A program made the position numbers and the translations under genes. 15,229 nucleotides of DNA from Candolleomyces eurysporus (lineage: Eukaryota > Basidiomycota > Agaricomycetes > Agaricales > Psathyrellaceae). Shown piece after piece: positions 1-8,838 of the stretch (the stretch's first letter is position 1; each line of letters begins with the position of its first letter). Location of the stretch: assembly GCA_027579435.1 (NCBI GenBank), contig JANBPK010001703.1:1-15229 (forward strand). The letters run 5' to 3'. The notes beneath the pieces are model-generated. The model saw nothing but the letters and a program-made list of their open reading frames with translations. It was not told where the DNA came from and made no database searches.

Positions 1-982
1 GAAGGACCCCAACAAAAGGGTTGTCCCCAACGGGAACCTTGTTGACAAGCTGATGCGGCATCAGGACAGACCCACGGCAATCAAATTGTTGCGGGGGCGG
101 CGTAGACTGAGCATCAGGGAGCGGCAGTGACCACCCCGCCGTAGCTATAGTCTGAGGCCTGGATGGTGAGGGATGATGGTACTGAGGAGCAGGGACGGAG
201 CAGCTATGTTGCATATTCGATGGACCTGTCTGGTTAGCGAATCCACCCCCAGAGTCCTCGGGATGACGGGGAGAAATAAAAGAAGGGGCTACACTATATG
301 AAGGTTGCGGAAAAACTTGGCGAGTTCCTCGGGTAACCATAATGTTATCCGTAGGAACATTATAGTACGTTTCCTCAGGGATTGGAGGATGCGAAGGGAC
401 AAAGGGAAACGAGGTCGTAGTGTAAACTGGCGGCATCGCGGCCGATGGGGCACGCGACTCTATCAAAGTACTAGAAAAGGAAACTGCCGAAGAATCCGGA
501 CCTTGGAAAGCTAAATTCGGAACTGCAAAAGACGAATCCGAGTCAGATGCCTGTTCATCAGGCAAATACCGCGCAAAAGGAAGCGCGTTTTGGACACCAT
601 AAAAGCTAGAAGACGCCCTGGAAAAGGGGCGTTCCTGAAAACGGACGGTTCCCGGTGGGGAGAAATCCACACAATTGGCAACCGTCGAGGGTCGTGCTAA
701 GTTAAAAGTGACAGAAGAACCACCAATGCACGGAACAGAGGACTGACGCCCGGACCTAGTATAGTCCGTAAAACTAGAAGGGTCCTGAAGTTCAGAAGAA
801 ATAGTAGAGGGTCTAGGTGGAACAGGTGGAGTAGGGTTGAATAAAGAATGGTAATGCGAAGTGGCATGCGAAGTCCCGTCATCTACCGAGGAGTTGGAGG
901 AGCGGAACGCACCTGGCCCAATCACCGTATGGGCCTCCATCCCATCCGTGAGCGCCATCGAGGAATAGCTAGTATCGCCCAT
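1..982 (-). CDS. Disordered Ser/Pro/Thr-rich protein, N-terminal part (runs off left edge)
   Basis: An uninterrupted reading frame of 327 codons starts at the ATG at 982-980 and is still open at base 1, so the gene is cut by the window. It begins MGDTSYSSMALTDG. The rest is low-complexity, rich in Ser, Pro, Thr, Gln and Tyr, with proline clusters such as NPTPPVPPRPS and STPPPQQ. I see no membrane segment, signal peptide, zinc finger or enzyme motif in the visible part, so it is probably disordered and any folded domain would lie beyond the edge. Such N-termini occur in fungal regulators and in retroelement Gag proteins; nothing here decides between them. CpG frequency is normal, unlike the tract starting at about 1346. 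The start is the first ATG after a poly-A stretch bearing two Ns (1006, 1019), so an upstream exon cannot be excluded. Confidence 0.6.
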   Translation of the reverse strand, partial: MGDTSYSSMALTDGMEAHTVIGPGAFRSSNSSVDDGTSHATSHYHSLFNPTPPVPPRPSTISSELQDPSSFTDYTRSGRQSSVPCIGGSSVTFNLARPSTVANCVDFSPPGTVRFQERPFSRASSSFYGVQNALPFARYLPDEQASDSDSSFAVPNLAFQGPDSSAVSFSSTLIESRAPSAAMPPVYTTTSFPFVPSHPPIPEETYYNVPTDNIMVTRGTRQVFPQPSYSVAPSFISPRHPEDSGGGFANQTGPSNMQHSCSVPAPQYHHPSPSRPQTIATAGWSLPLPDAQSTPPPQQFDCRGSVLMPHQLVNKVPVGDNPFVGVL

Positions 983-1067
983 AGCGCGGATCTGTCGAGG
1001 TCTCGNAAAAAAAAATTTNCGCCGAAAAAAGCTGATGCGTTTTTACGCGGGGCTCATAACTTGTCAG

Positions 1068-1233
1068 CTAGAGCGAAAGGGATCGAACCTCAGCGGAAGG
1101 AAAGAAAGAGCTAATATATTAGCGATCGTACCTAGAGCGAAAGGGATCGACTAGATGAAACATAAGTACGCGTATCAACAAAAGAAGAGAGCGGACACTT
1201 ACACCTCAGCGGAAGGAAAGAAAGAGCTGAGGT
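1068..1233. repeat. Two pairs of short direct repeats and a hairpin upstream of the minus-strand gene
   Basis: A 19-bp sequence occurs identically at 1068-1086 and 1132-1150. A 26-bp purine-rich sequence occurs identically at 1087-1112 and 1203-1228. In the second 26-bp copy the flanks form an 8-bp inverted repeat, cacctcag at 1202-1209 and ctgaggtg at 1226-1233, with a 16-nt loop. The cluster lies 85-250 bp upstream of the minus-strand ATG at 982, where promoter or leader repeats would be expected. Function is unknown. Confidence 0.7.
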
Positions 1234-1378
1234 GTCGAAGTCACAGACGTCGAGACTAAATACGAGAAAGGACGTGAGAAATAAAGTGAAGCGATCAGGA
1301 TGAAGAAAGAAGGACGACGAGTATAGAGAAAGAACTTCTACATACGAGACTGATAGGTCCAACACTGCTCTCCATTAG

Positions 1379-1735
1379 TGCACAAGTCAAGTCTTCACTA
1401 AAACTGAACTTGACAACAACTTTGTTATCACATACAGGCAAGTCTACCTTATCATTGGCCCCAAAACCCAGATCCACCTTGGGTCATTTGTAGTATGTAA
1501 TCTCATTGTTGAAGTAATTAACCTTGCCCAGAAAGCAATCCCACAACCTCCCTTGAACCCCAAATTTGCTACCATTCTCACCCTCCTCAATCTAGAGGGA
1601 CAACACCAACTCCTCAGCTTTTTCAACAACTTTCAACTTTGGACCCTCACTTGCTCATCTTCTCTGCCACCTCCAATTGCTATTGGACTGCCCCTTGTCT
1701 CAAGTGTTCAGATCAATCCTTTGGAAGAACCCTGA
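1379..1735 (+). other. Open frame of 118 codons at the left edge of the CpG-poor tract, unrecognised
   Basis: The frame is open from just after a TAG at 1376-1378 to the TGA at 1733-1735, without a good ATG start. The translation contains VCNLIVEVINLAQKAIPQPP and later a hydrophobic, Pro-rich C-terminus. In a tract otherwise full of stops this length is somewhat unusual, so it may be the end of a decayed coding exon or transposon. I recognise no family. Confidence 0.25.
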
Positions 1736-2518
1736 GTCAGCAAATGTAAACATGGCAATTCTAACTCTGACTCATCCCCTTGGTCTTTCCTCCAACACAG
1801 GAAGACTCACCTGACTCGTCTTCCACAAAGACCTCCCAACTCTCCTTGAGTACTCATTCTGATTCTATCATCTGTGCTTCCACAACCACAACCCTGAACC
1901 CCTTGTCCATTGGGTAGTCTTCTTTGCTGAGAGAGGAATTCTTGAACCTTGCCTATGGGTAGCTCCTGTAAAAGAGCTGTGCAAGCCCATAATACCAGCT
2001 TTATGCCACTCAGGCTGGCTGTCTTTCATTTGAGCCAGAAGAACAGTACAAGCTGAATTTTGGAGTCAGCAAGGGGCAAAGGTAAGGTAGCAACTTGAAG
2101 AGAAGAGGGCATGGGGCATAGTGCAATTGGTTTGTGTGCACAACAAGTGCATGATGGGGTTTACAGTTAAAATGATAAGGTTTCAGAGGACAATTCAAGC
2201 TCAGTTTTCCCTTTTTTTTGTATTCTATGCATATTTGTAAGTTAACAGGCAAATTTATGGATCAGTATCAAGGAAAGCATACTTCACTTGCCAGTGGTAT
2301 CAGCAACCTCAGGTCTATATCTGCCATGTTCAAAAATGTCCTTTCCCTAAAGAGTAGACTGTCCAAGGGTTGGGCCAAGCCAGGGGTTGGCACTTTTTTG
2401 CTGACCCTGACCCTTTACCACAAATACTAAATGGTATTAAATTGCACAATGACACTATGCTCTACTATTATATATATGTAAATTCAAGTTACTTTGCTTA
2501 AGATAGCTTGCAGACTAG
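1736..2518. other. CpG-poor non-coding stretch
   Basis: No supportable gene is seen. Short frames occur on both strands but lack coding character. A TA run (atatatat-like, near 2468-2478) and a G/C-rich patch near 2365-2412 are the only local features. The stretch follows the 3' end of the minus-strand relic and would hold its 3' flank. Confidence 0.5.
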
Positions 2519-4337
2519 CTAATTGCCAACACTACTTGTGGCCACTTGGTTGACATATTCTTGCATAAACTCTCCTAGATCCTTGACAACTAACTGGGAA
2601 ATCATGATTTAACCCAGAAAAGTGCACAAACCCCAAAAAATATAAGAACTGTACCTGGAGGGGCAAATTGGGCTTTGCATTCAGGGCAGCATGAAGCCAA
2701 GTTTCCAATTGCCAAGCATCTGATTGAATCTGAAGATGGGTGTAAGTGGATGAGTGAAGAGCCTCTTCAATGGAGCAACATAGATTCCATACACTGTGGT
2801 TTTTGATGTGTTTGTTCAAAGAGCACATCTCAAGCAAACCAAATGCAAGGGTTGACTTTGTCTACAATCTGCAATGCAAATGTTCAAGCCAGGCAAATTC
2901 AAATTTGCATTGCATGTGTCTGGCCTCCTTCTGCCACCACTAAAACTTTGCTCAATATGTGTCCAATGTAGGCACATTAAACACAAACTGTAAACAAATG
3001 CATTCCTTGCACCTGATTTGCTTAAGATGTGCTCATTGAACAGACACATCAAAAACCGCAGTGATACCATGGTCCAAATTGTGGTAATGGTCTTGAAGCA
3101 AATAGCCATTTGGTCAGCTGAGTTTTTGACTCCAAGGACATCTGACTTAGACTGGATGAGGTCATTGTGTTCCTGTTGCAATTTAAGCCTTTTTTGGGCC
3201 TCTCCAATTTTTTCCTTGGTGTCTGAATGGTAAGAACAAGAATGAAAATGAAAAAGGTTAAGTTTAAAACTGATGTTGGACTGGTGCAGGATGTTTCAGG
3301 GTGCCTTACCCTGGACTTGATTTTTGAATATATCACTGGCAATTGCTGCACTTGGTGCAGTAAGAGTGGAAGTCTACAGGACTGTATAAGGGGATGCAGA
3401 TAAGACAGGTTCAAGGTACATACTATAACAATGCCAAGGAGAACTGGTGGTAGAATTGCAGGAACCACAGCTGCAGCAACAGTGCAACCAACAAGTCCTG
3501 CCATACCTGCCAATTCCACCCCCACCAAACCATACATTGCAGTGGAGGCACTGTTGAGCTGGAACCAGTTAGCAAATGGACAGCCAAATGATGAAAGAAG
3601 TAAACAGACACTTTGATGAAGCTGCTGTAATTTAGCTTGAAAAGCTTTTACTAAATCTTCAGCATTTGCTATTGCTGCTCCAACATTGACTAAGATGGCG
3701 GTCAAATCACTGGGGAGGTTTTCATACAANCAAAGTGATGGCCTGTTGGAGTCCATTGAAGCCTGTGCTCAGAGAAATTGCATCAGCCCTTAGCATCTCC
3801 ATGTCCTGCACTTAGAGCAAGCTCAGGTACCATCAGAGGAAAGTCTTGGACAGCAGCTGCACACATTCATTAACCTGACACTGATACCCTTCAAAAGCTG
3901 CAATTTTTGTTCTGTGCCTTTTCTTTTCTGGTTGACCATTTCTTTTTGCATCTCCAGAGCTTCAATAACCTCTTTCGGGTCTTTCAGGAGGGGAGAAACC
4001 TCCCACACATATCCTGCAATGAAACTCTAATTGTCAGTACATGTGTTCATCACAGAAGCTTAAATTACTGTGCACACTGTCAGTGTACGCCTTTCCATCA
4101 TATGCAACATCCTTGGACTTTGTGATGTGTTGGCCATATGTTTATGGATTGTCAATCTCAACACATCTGTCAATGGTATTGGCCACAAGGATGTCCCTTG
4201 TGAAGAGCCATCCACTATTTGACATATTGCACCACAGAGCCATCCTTTCACATATACTTTTCCGCATTGATTTTCTGCAGGACCTTGGTGATGCGTGCAA
4301 ACACAGGGTGACTGGCCCTGGAGTGGGTGGTGTTGAC
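2519..4337 (-). pseudogene. Relic of the pore-forming-toxin-like family, 5'-truncated and carrying stops
   Basis: Nine blocks on the minus strand match the exons of the plus-strand gene at 11809 in order: 4337-4218, 4141-4069, 4013-3889, 3805-3613, 3558-3424, 3373-3310, 3222-3068, 2729-2655 and 2593-2519 (TAG at 2521-2519). Examples of similarity, relic versus 11809 gene, are TYGQHITKSKDVA / TFQQLITESKNIA, LIQSKSDVL / LAQSKADVT and IQSDAWQLETWL / IRSDAIQLKVWL. Block 5 holds the central hydrophobic segment. Most introns keep GT...AG ends and, where they can be judged, the same phases as in the intact gene. Breaks: an in-frame TGA at 4250-4248 where the tandem copies have Arg, a TAG at 4217-4215, no AG acceptor before the second block, and a weak donor after the third. 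An N at 3730 coincides with a frame shift. About 80 N-terminal codons are absent at the junction near 4340. The 3' half looks least damaged, so decay may be recent. Confidence 0.75.
2792..3063. mobile_element. MITE-like element with about 59-bp terminal inverted repeats inside a relic intron
   Basis: The left end 2792-2850 and the reverse complement of the right end 3063-3005 match at about 52 of 59 positions. Both ends begin CACTG, and ATA flanks the element on each side (2789-2791 and 3064-3066), a likely 3-bp target duplication. CACTG/CACTA ends with 3-bp duplications are typical of the CACTA (CMC/EnSpm) DNA transposon superfamily; with 272 bp and no coding capacity this would be a non-autonomous derivative. 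A second inverted repeat (tgcaatgcaaat / atttgcattgca) lies inside, near 2870-2915. It sits in the seventh intron of the relic, four bases past the donor. Without it that intron would be about 63 bp, matching its neighbours. The superfamily is inference; the inverted repeat is directly visible. Confidence 0.75.
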
Positions 4338-4348
4338 GGTCCGTCGGC

Positions 4349-5150
4349 GGTAAACTGGGCGCTCAAGCCGGCGTCTCTTCCACCGGTGGAGCCAGCAAGG
4401 GAGGAGGTGGTGGTGGTGGAAGTGCTACCACTACTGCCCACCAAGCTGCGAACCAGGCTACCGATGCTGAGAAGAAGCCTGTCGTAAGTCGTGTCCTTCC
4501 CTCAAAATACCGCACTGGGCCTCGCTCATGAAATTCCTCGATGAAAAAACAGATCGATCGGACCACCTCGATCACCGAAAATAACATCCAAGAGACTTAC
4601 GAGGAGATGTCCGCTTCCTGGCCAAACGACGGCTACAAAGGAGCATTCGAGCGTTTCTGCGGATTCGAAAACCCCCAGAAACCCGAGTCAGGCTCGTCCT
4701 CCTCGGCATCGGGTGCAGACGACAACGGCTTGAATGGAGACGACGATGAAGATTTCGGGAACGACGCCGGCTTCTGGGACTACTACGCCAGATGCTCAGT
4801 CGTAGGCGAGATGCAGATCGAGGAACACGTCCATGCTCTCAACTTGGTGCAGATGATGATGATCACCCCCAAGACCAGGATCGGTGAGTCTCCACCTTCA
4901 ATCCAAGTCCTCCCAGTAAACTCGAAAACCTGACTCATGACGGGGGTGTTTTCTAGGCATCACCGACGAAGGACTCTACACCATCCTCTCGACGCTCGAC
5001 TCTGCCTACTCAAACAGGTCCGAGGACGGCAAGACGGGAATCCTAAACGCATGTGCAGCAGCGAGCCAGTTCAAGGGCGTCCCTCGTCCGTTGATGGCAA
5101 TGTGTTTGCAGAGGATCGTGGTCAAACACGAGAATGCGAAAGGGAACTAG
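4349..5150 (+). CDS. 3' part of an unrecognised fungal gene, 5' end missing
   Basis: Three exon pieces join in one frame: 4349-4483, 4553-4883 and 4957-5150. Their introns begin GTAAGT (4484) and GTGAGT (4884), end in CAG and TAG, and are in phase 0 and phase 1. Together they give about 219 residues ending at TAG 5148-5150. In order there is a Gly-rich, Ala/Thr-rich N-terminal part, a stretch starting RTTSITENNIQETYEEMSA, a Ser- then Asp-rich acidic linker, and a C-terminal helical part containing GFWDYYARCSVVGEMQIEE and TDEGLYTILSTLDSAY. No domain is recognised. There is no ATG in frame before an upstream TGA at 4334-4336, exactly where homology to the antisense relic begins, so the gene seems to have lost its 5' end at that junction. 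A partly duplicated pseudogene is possible. Confidence 0.5.
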
Positions 5151-5324
5151 TTGGACACCTAGTTGATCTCGTCTCGAAGAACGAATGCCTTCATAGGGAA
5201 TGGAATATCAAATGTAGAGGATAGTGGTTAAACACGAGAATGCCAAAGGGAACTAGTTATTTACCTGATCGATCTCGTCGCAAAGAACGAATGTACTCAT
5301 AGTGAATGGAATGTCAAATGTACC
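5113..5324. repeat. Tandem duplication, two units of 106 bp
   Basis: Unit 1 (5113-5218) and unit 2 (5219-5324) align along their full length with about 20 differences; both contain aaacacgagaatg and gggaactagtt. Unit 1 spans the last 11 codons and stop of the gene at 4349-5150 plus its 3' flank. Unit 2 repeats the coding end and the TAG downstream. Confidence 0.85.
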
Positions 5325-5817
5325 AAACTAGCCAGTCGTAAATCATCATTAAGAGTCGTAAACGGAGGGGGTCGTGACAGAGGGTCGTAAGGGGGGGGCT
5401 ATGGAACTACAAACAGGAAAGAAATACAACAAAAAAAGGGCTACAACCACACGNAAAAAATACACACAACAGCAACAGGATACATCAGCAGAGTACATCG
5501 CAGCAGAGTACATGCTCTGGGAAAAAAAGTGTCAGTAATGAGGGAGTGGAAAATGAAGCGCGCAGGGGTAAAGGAAGACGACGAAGGTCAGGTATCCAAA
5601 AAAAACGGTCAGACAGCGTCCAGGCAGAGGTGGGGTATGCAAACGAAGGAAACGAGGGAGGACGTAGGGAGCACAGATCAGAGGACACCCCTTTTACGAT
5701 AGCTATAAAACGGCACAAGGAACGTCAAGGAAAAAGACGCAACAACGGGGACGGAGATCGAGCTAGAGGCGGTGAACGAGCAATCAAGTGCACATTCGAG
5801 ATCATGCACGAAACCAC
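5325..5817. other. Intergenic region between two 3' ends
   Basis: This lies between the 3' ends of converging genes. It contains three gtcgta-type motifs near 5335-5395, a G run, an A run with an N at 5454, and a short tandem repeat, agcagagtacat twice at about 5488-5515. An open plus-strand frame from 5546 runs into the opposite-strand gene and is basic and low-complexity; I do not call it. Confidence 0.5.
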
Positions 5818-8086
5818 TCAGTTCTGCCCAGCCTTAACCCTCACATCCCTCCAAAACACATCCCAGCTCTGGTTCTGCTGCTGCCTCGCCTTTTCTGCAC
5901 CGTCTCGTATCGTCATCGGCGACTCTTCCACTCTCAGTCGTTTGACGTCCTCCTCACCATCAAACCCGCGCTCTCTCTCGCGAGAGGGACTAAGAGGAGA
6001 AGGACTGCTCTTGGCGGGAGTACTAGCCTTCCCAAATGCCTCCCTCTGAGCCACCACGATCCTATCCACCGCACGTATCAATGAAGGAGTAGCNGGGGAC
6101 GGGCATCGCGCCGGGTACGGGCGGGACTACCATCTCCACATCGTCCTCTTGCTCCGGGTCAGCGGTGTGCCGTCTGTGCGCACTATGCCGATGGAGGAAT
6201 GCAGGACTCCACTCGTTGTCACCTTTAGGTGTGGGTGAGGGAGTCCTTCGGCGCCTTCGTGTCCGTGGTGAGGAGACGTCTTCGTCCGAAGAGTAAACCA
6301 GGTTCGAGTCCTTCCCGCGTAAGTGGGATTGCAGCCTCTCCAGCTCCTTATCGTAGTCGATGTCGACGCCTGTATCATGCTCCGGGTTTTGGGCTCGGGG
6401 AACAGTGGTTTGAGGGACGGCGATTTCGGGGACAGAAGGGATTTTGGGAACGGGGAACGCAGGAGGTGGAGGATACGACTTGCCCCTTCCCTCAACGAGC
6501 GTAGGCGCAGTCGATACATCCGAAGAGTACGAATGTTGGTGGTTCGTTACTATCCAAGGTCTCTTCGGTGTCTTGGTAGGCGATGACACGTCCTCCTCCT
6601 CTTCCTTGGGGTCCCTCACTCCCACAGCCCTCACCTCGACATCCCCCTTTGCCTTCTCGTCCTCGCTCTCGCTAGAGCTGGAGCTGGAGAGTTCATCGAC
6701 AGTACCGAACTTGACTGGTTTCCTCCCTCCCTTCCCGTCTCCCTTCTTCTTCTTCCCACCCGATCCTTTCCACCGCTTCTCTGATTTCTTCCTTAGAAAC
6801 GCGACGCCGCTTGGAACTGCGACGTCTTCCAGCTCGGCGTTCAAGTCCACTTTCGCGTTCTTGTCCTTCTTGGCCTTGCCGAGTTTGAATTGAGGACTTG
6901 TTGAAAGAGGCGGTGGGATGGAGTAGTAGGCGTCGAGTGCGTCTCCAGGGACTTTCCTGCCTTCTCCAGCGAAACGAGGATGCTTCTGATCCTTGTCGGA
7001 CGACGGGAAGATCATGTCGTCGATACTTTTCTCGCCTTTCGGAGGCGGTGGGCCAAGGAAGAAGGCAGCATCGTCGGAATGCTTTGCGGAAGAGGAGAAG
7101 AGCTTGTCCCAGAATGATTGAAGAGGCTGGAATGTCCCGGCTCGGTCTGGGTGGTTGGGGAGGTCGGTGGCGTATTTGGATAGGTAGCTGTCCCATTTCT
7201 ATGTACGATGATAATATTCGTTAGCCACGATGAAGAAACGACGAGAAGGTATCTAATTACGCACCTCATCAGGACACTCGCCAACCCACCTCCTCAATGC
7301 CCAATCCACCGCGATTCCGACAACCCAGAACACCGCCCAAGCTGCACTCAGCCCTTTCTCCTTGCCCGTCCCCCAATCTTTCGGATCTCCATTCTTCACC
7401 CAGAGGCGTTCCCAGACGTTGGCCCATCCAGAGACAGGGGGTTTGCTTAGCAACGCGATACAGAGGACAAGGCCGAATGCGCCTAGTGCGCTCGATGCCG
7501 TACGTAAAACCGGTCGAAGTAGGATAATTGATAGATGCGGGATCAACGAGGAGACGAGGATAAGCACAAGTAGAAGGAGAGCGAAGACAGCCAACAGGAT
7601 TTGTCGCGGTAACAAGGAAGGATGGAGGATGAGTGCAAACCCGAGCGCAATGGCCGTTCCACCCCCGATTCCCGCAAACACCAACGCAGCGTGCCGATAT
7701 CTTCCTCCCAGGAGGGTGGTGGGTATCGTGCAGAGGATCCAGACGGCCAGGAAGGACTTGGGTGAGAGTGATGAAGCGGAGGAGGTGGCTGGGATCAAGA
7801 GGCTCAGGAACGTGGATAAATGGACTCCGAACACAAATCCAAAGCCTAATCCACCCACTCCGCCTCCCAACAGCCATGTGAACTTGGGTCTCTTGCGTTT
7901 GAGATCAAAGGTGCCGGGAAGCGAGGAATAGGCGGGGTCGGTGGATTGGGGAGGGAAGGAGCGAGTGCGGTCGAGGGTAAGGAAGGATCCTGCAAAGAGC
8001 AGCAGGACGGAGAAGATGAGCAGGGGGAGGGTGTAGGCCAGGGCGTACGGCGTGGAAGGGACGAGTTGGGTCAGATGCGAGTCCAT
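5818..8086 (-). CDS. DUF4203 (TM7S3/TM198-like) multi-pass membrane protein
   Basis: Two exons, 8086-7265 and 7198-5818, are separated by an intron with GTGCGT donor and TAG acceptor in phase 0. The product is about 733 residues. The N-terminal ~270 residues hold about seven hydrophobic helices: about 14-36, 70-98, 112-128 with the Gly-rich helix LVFAGIGGGTAIALGFALIL after it, then about 159-180, 199-214 and 248-265. This matches the DUF4203/TMEM198-like layout, whose molecular role in fungi is unknown. The C-terminal ~460 residues are a charged, Ser/Pro-rich cytoplasmic tail with lysine runs, an SSSSSSESEDE acidic patch and an R-rich patch. The N at 6094 breaks the frame: the exon is 1381 bases, and without that N it is 1380 (460 codons) ending at TGA 5820-5818, so the N is probably an assembly padding base. 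I chose ATG 8086 (MDSHLTQLVPSTPY) because the next in-frame ATG, 8179, lies in a segment that is duplicated elsewhere as upstream sequence. Confidence 0.8.
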
Positions 8087-8311
8087 GGCGAATAAATAAA
8101 AAGAAGGTGAGCAAGGCCCATAGACTCGCTCGTCGTCCACCCGTCTTGCCTGCGAGCTTGATCCAAGATGGGACGACACGAGCGCTCCCCAAATCAGGGC
8201 TTCTGTGTGTCTGTGGCCTGTGTTCCAAACAATGACGCCAATTACCCGATCTGAGACTTTGACTTTGATTCTCTACCATGTCTCTTCCAGGTCTTCGAGC
8301 ATTAGCCAGAC
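8044..8311. repeat. Upstream-region repeat, copy 1 (at the DUF4203 start)
   Basis: This segment covers the first 15 codons or so of the DUF4203 gene and about 225 bp upstream. It aligns with 10811-11058 and more loosely with 13885-14050, all in the same orientation. Shared stretches include atggcgaat, tccacccgt, gtggcctgtgtt, aaacaatgacg and gagactttgact. This is the copy attached to an intact gene and is probably the source. Confidence 0.75.
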
Positions 8312-8838
8312 CACTCCCCGTAGAGATTGGGCCTCTCAATATGGTGACTTTTGTCTCTCACCGATGTCGATCATACTTACGAAGTCATACTTACGAAGGA
8401 GCTGCGATCACGGCGGAAATCGTGAGCGCCCAGGATAGACGCGACTCCATGATTGGCAGAAGGGCATCGATTATGCATCCCCTGCTGCGTGCTGGGTTCA
8501 AATGCAATGCTTCTCTGCCGTGGATAGTGGAGGCATTTTTCCGAAGGTGAGCCGAAGAGAAACTGCTCGTTTCGTCACTCACCCTTGACATACAATCTTT
8601 CACTACTGCGGTAGGACGCCCACTCGATGGCATGTATGCCATAACTTTCTCGCAGTAAAATAGGCGCTGAATCGGAGAGATTAGTCTCCCGAACTTTGAA
8701 CTTTATCAGCAACTAGTAAGGACTTGCACAGCAAGTCACGTTCACTCCCACCCCAGGCAAGCTGTATGAGTGTATATACGTGCAGGAGACATGTTGTATT
8801 ACTTTTGATACCCCCAAGTCCCTTGTTTCCCCATCATC
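8087..8838. promoter_or_regulatory. Divergent intergenic region between the DUF4203 gene and the membrane-protein gene
   Basis: The two genes point away from each other across about 750 bp, so both promoters should lie here. The half next to the DUF4203 start belongs to a segment found again at about 10811 and 13885. Near the right-hand gene there is a TATA-like tgtatatac at 8771-8779, about 60 bp before its ATG. A five-codon upstream frame begins at the ATG near 8791. All regulatory roles are inferred. Confidence 0.45.
8371..8398. repeat. Perfect 14-bp tandem repeat
   Basis: The sequence tcatacttacgaag occurs twice in a row (8371-8384 and 8385-8398) in the divergent intergenic region. It could be a paired binding site or replication slippage. 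Confidence 0.8.

Larger units (their letters stand above)
1346..4262. other. CpG-depleted tract (about 2.9 kb)
   Basis: Reading the plus strand by eye, I find CG dinucleotides only near 1817, 3057, 3697, 3977 and 4088, while both flanks are CpG-rich. TG and CA are correspondingly abundant. This is the footprint expected when methylated CpG cytosines deaminate over a long time, as in silenced repeats of many basidiomycetes. The right edge falls inside a family relic whose last 75 bp still contain CpG, so it looks like a mutation boundary rather than an insertion junction. Alternative explanations are a segment from a CpG-poor genome or a misassembly. Confidence 0.85.

Noticed and set aside
848..1114. 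Plus-strand frame of 88 codons
   Set aside because: It lies mostly antisense to the long minus-strand frame, includes two Ns and a poly-A run, and its end is built from the local repeats.
2365..2412. Possible terminal inverted repeat (aagggt ends) of a second small element
   Set aside because: Only about six bases match and no target duplication is seen.
3049..3756. A single uninterrupted 235-codon minus-strand protein
   Set aside because: It reads through introns whose donors and acceptors match those of the 11809 gene; only its first half corresponds to exons.
1346..4262. CpG-poor tract as bacterial or foreign contamination
   Set aside because: It carries fungal-type introns and a relic of the same gene family found at 11809, and the homology continues past its right edge into CpG-rich sequence.
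5546..6049. Plus-strand frame of 167 codons
   Set aside because: It overlaps the last exon of the DUF4203 gene, and its basic low-complexity content is what the antisense of a Ser/Pro/Arg-rich tail produces.
7269..7931. Long frames on both strands over the DUF4203 first exon
   Set aside because: They are shadows of a GC-rich coding exon; only the chosen frame shows membrane helices and a proper splice junction.
8087..8179. Upstream extension of the DUF4203 start to ATG 8179
   Set aside because: The stretch is hydrophilic, precedes a better start at 8086, and is repeated elsewhere as non-coding upstream sequence.
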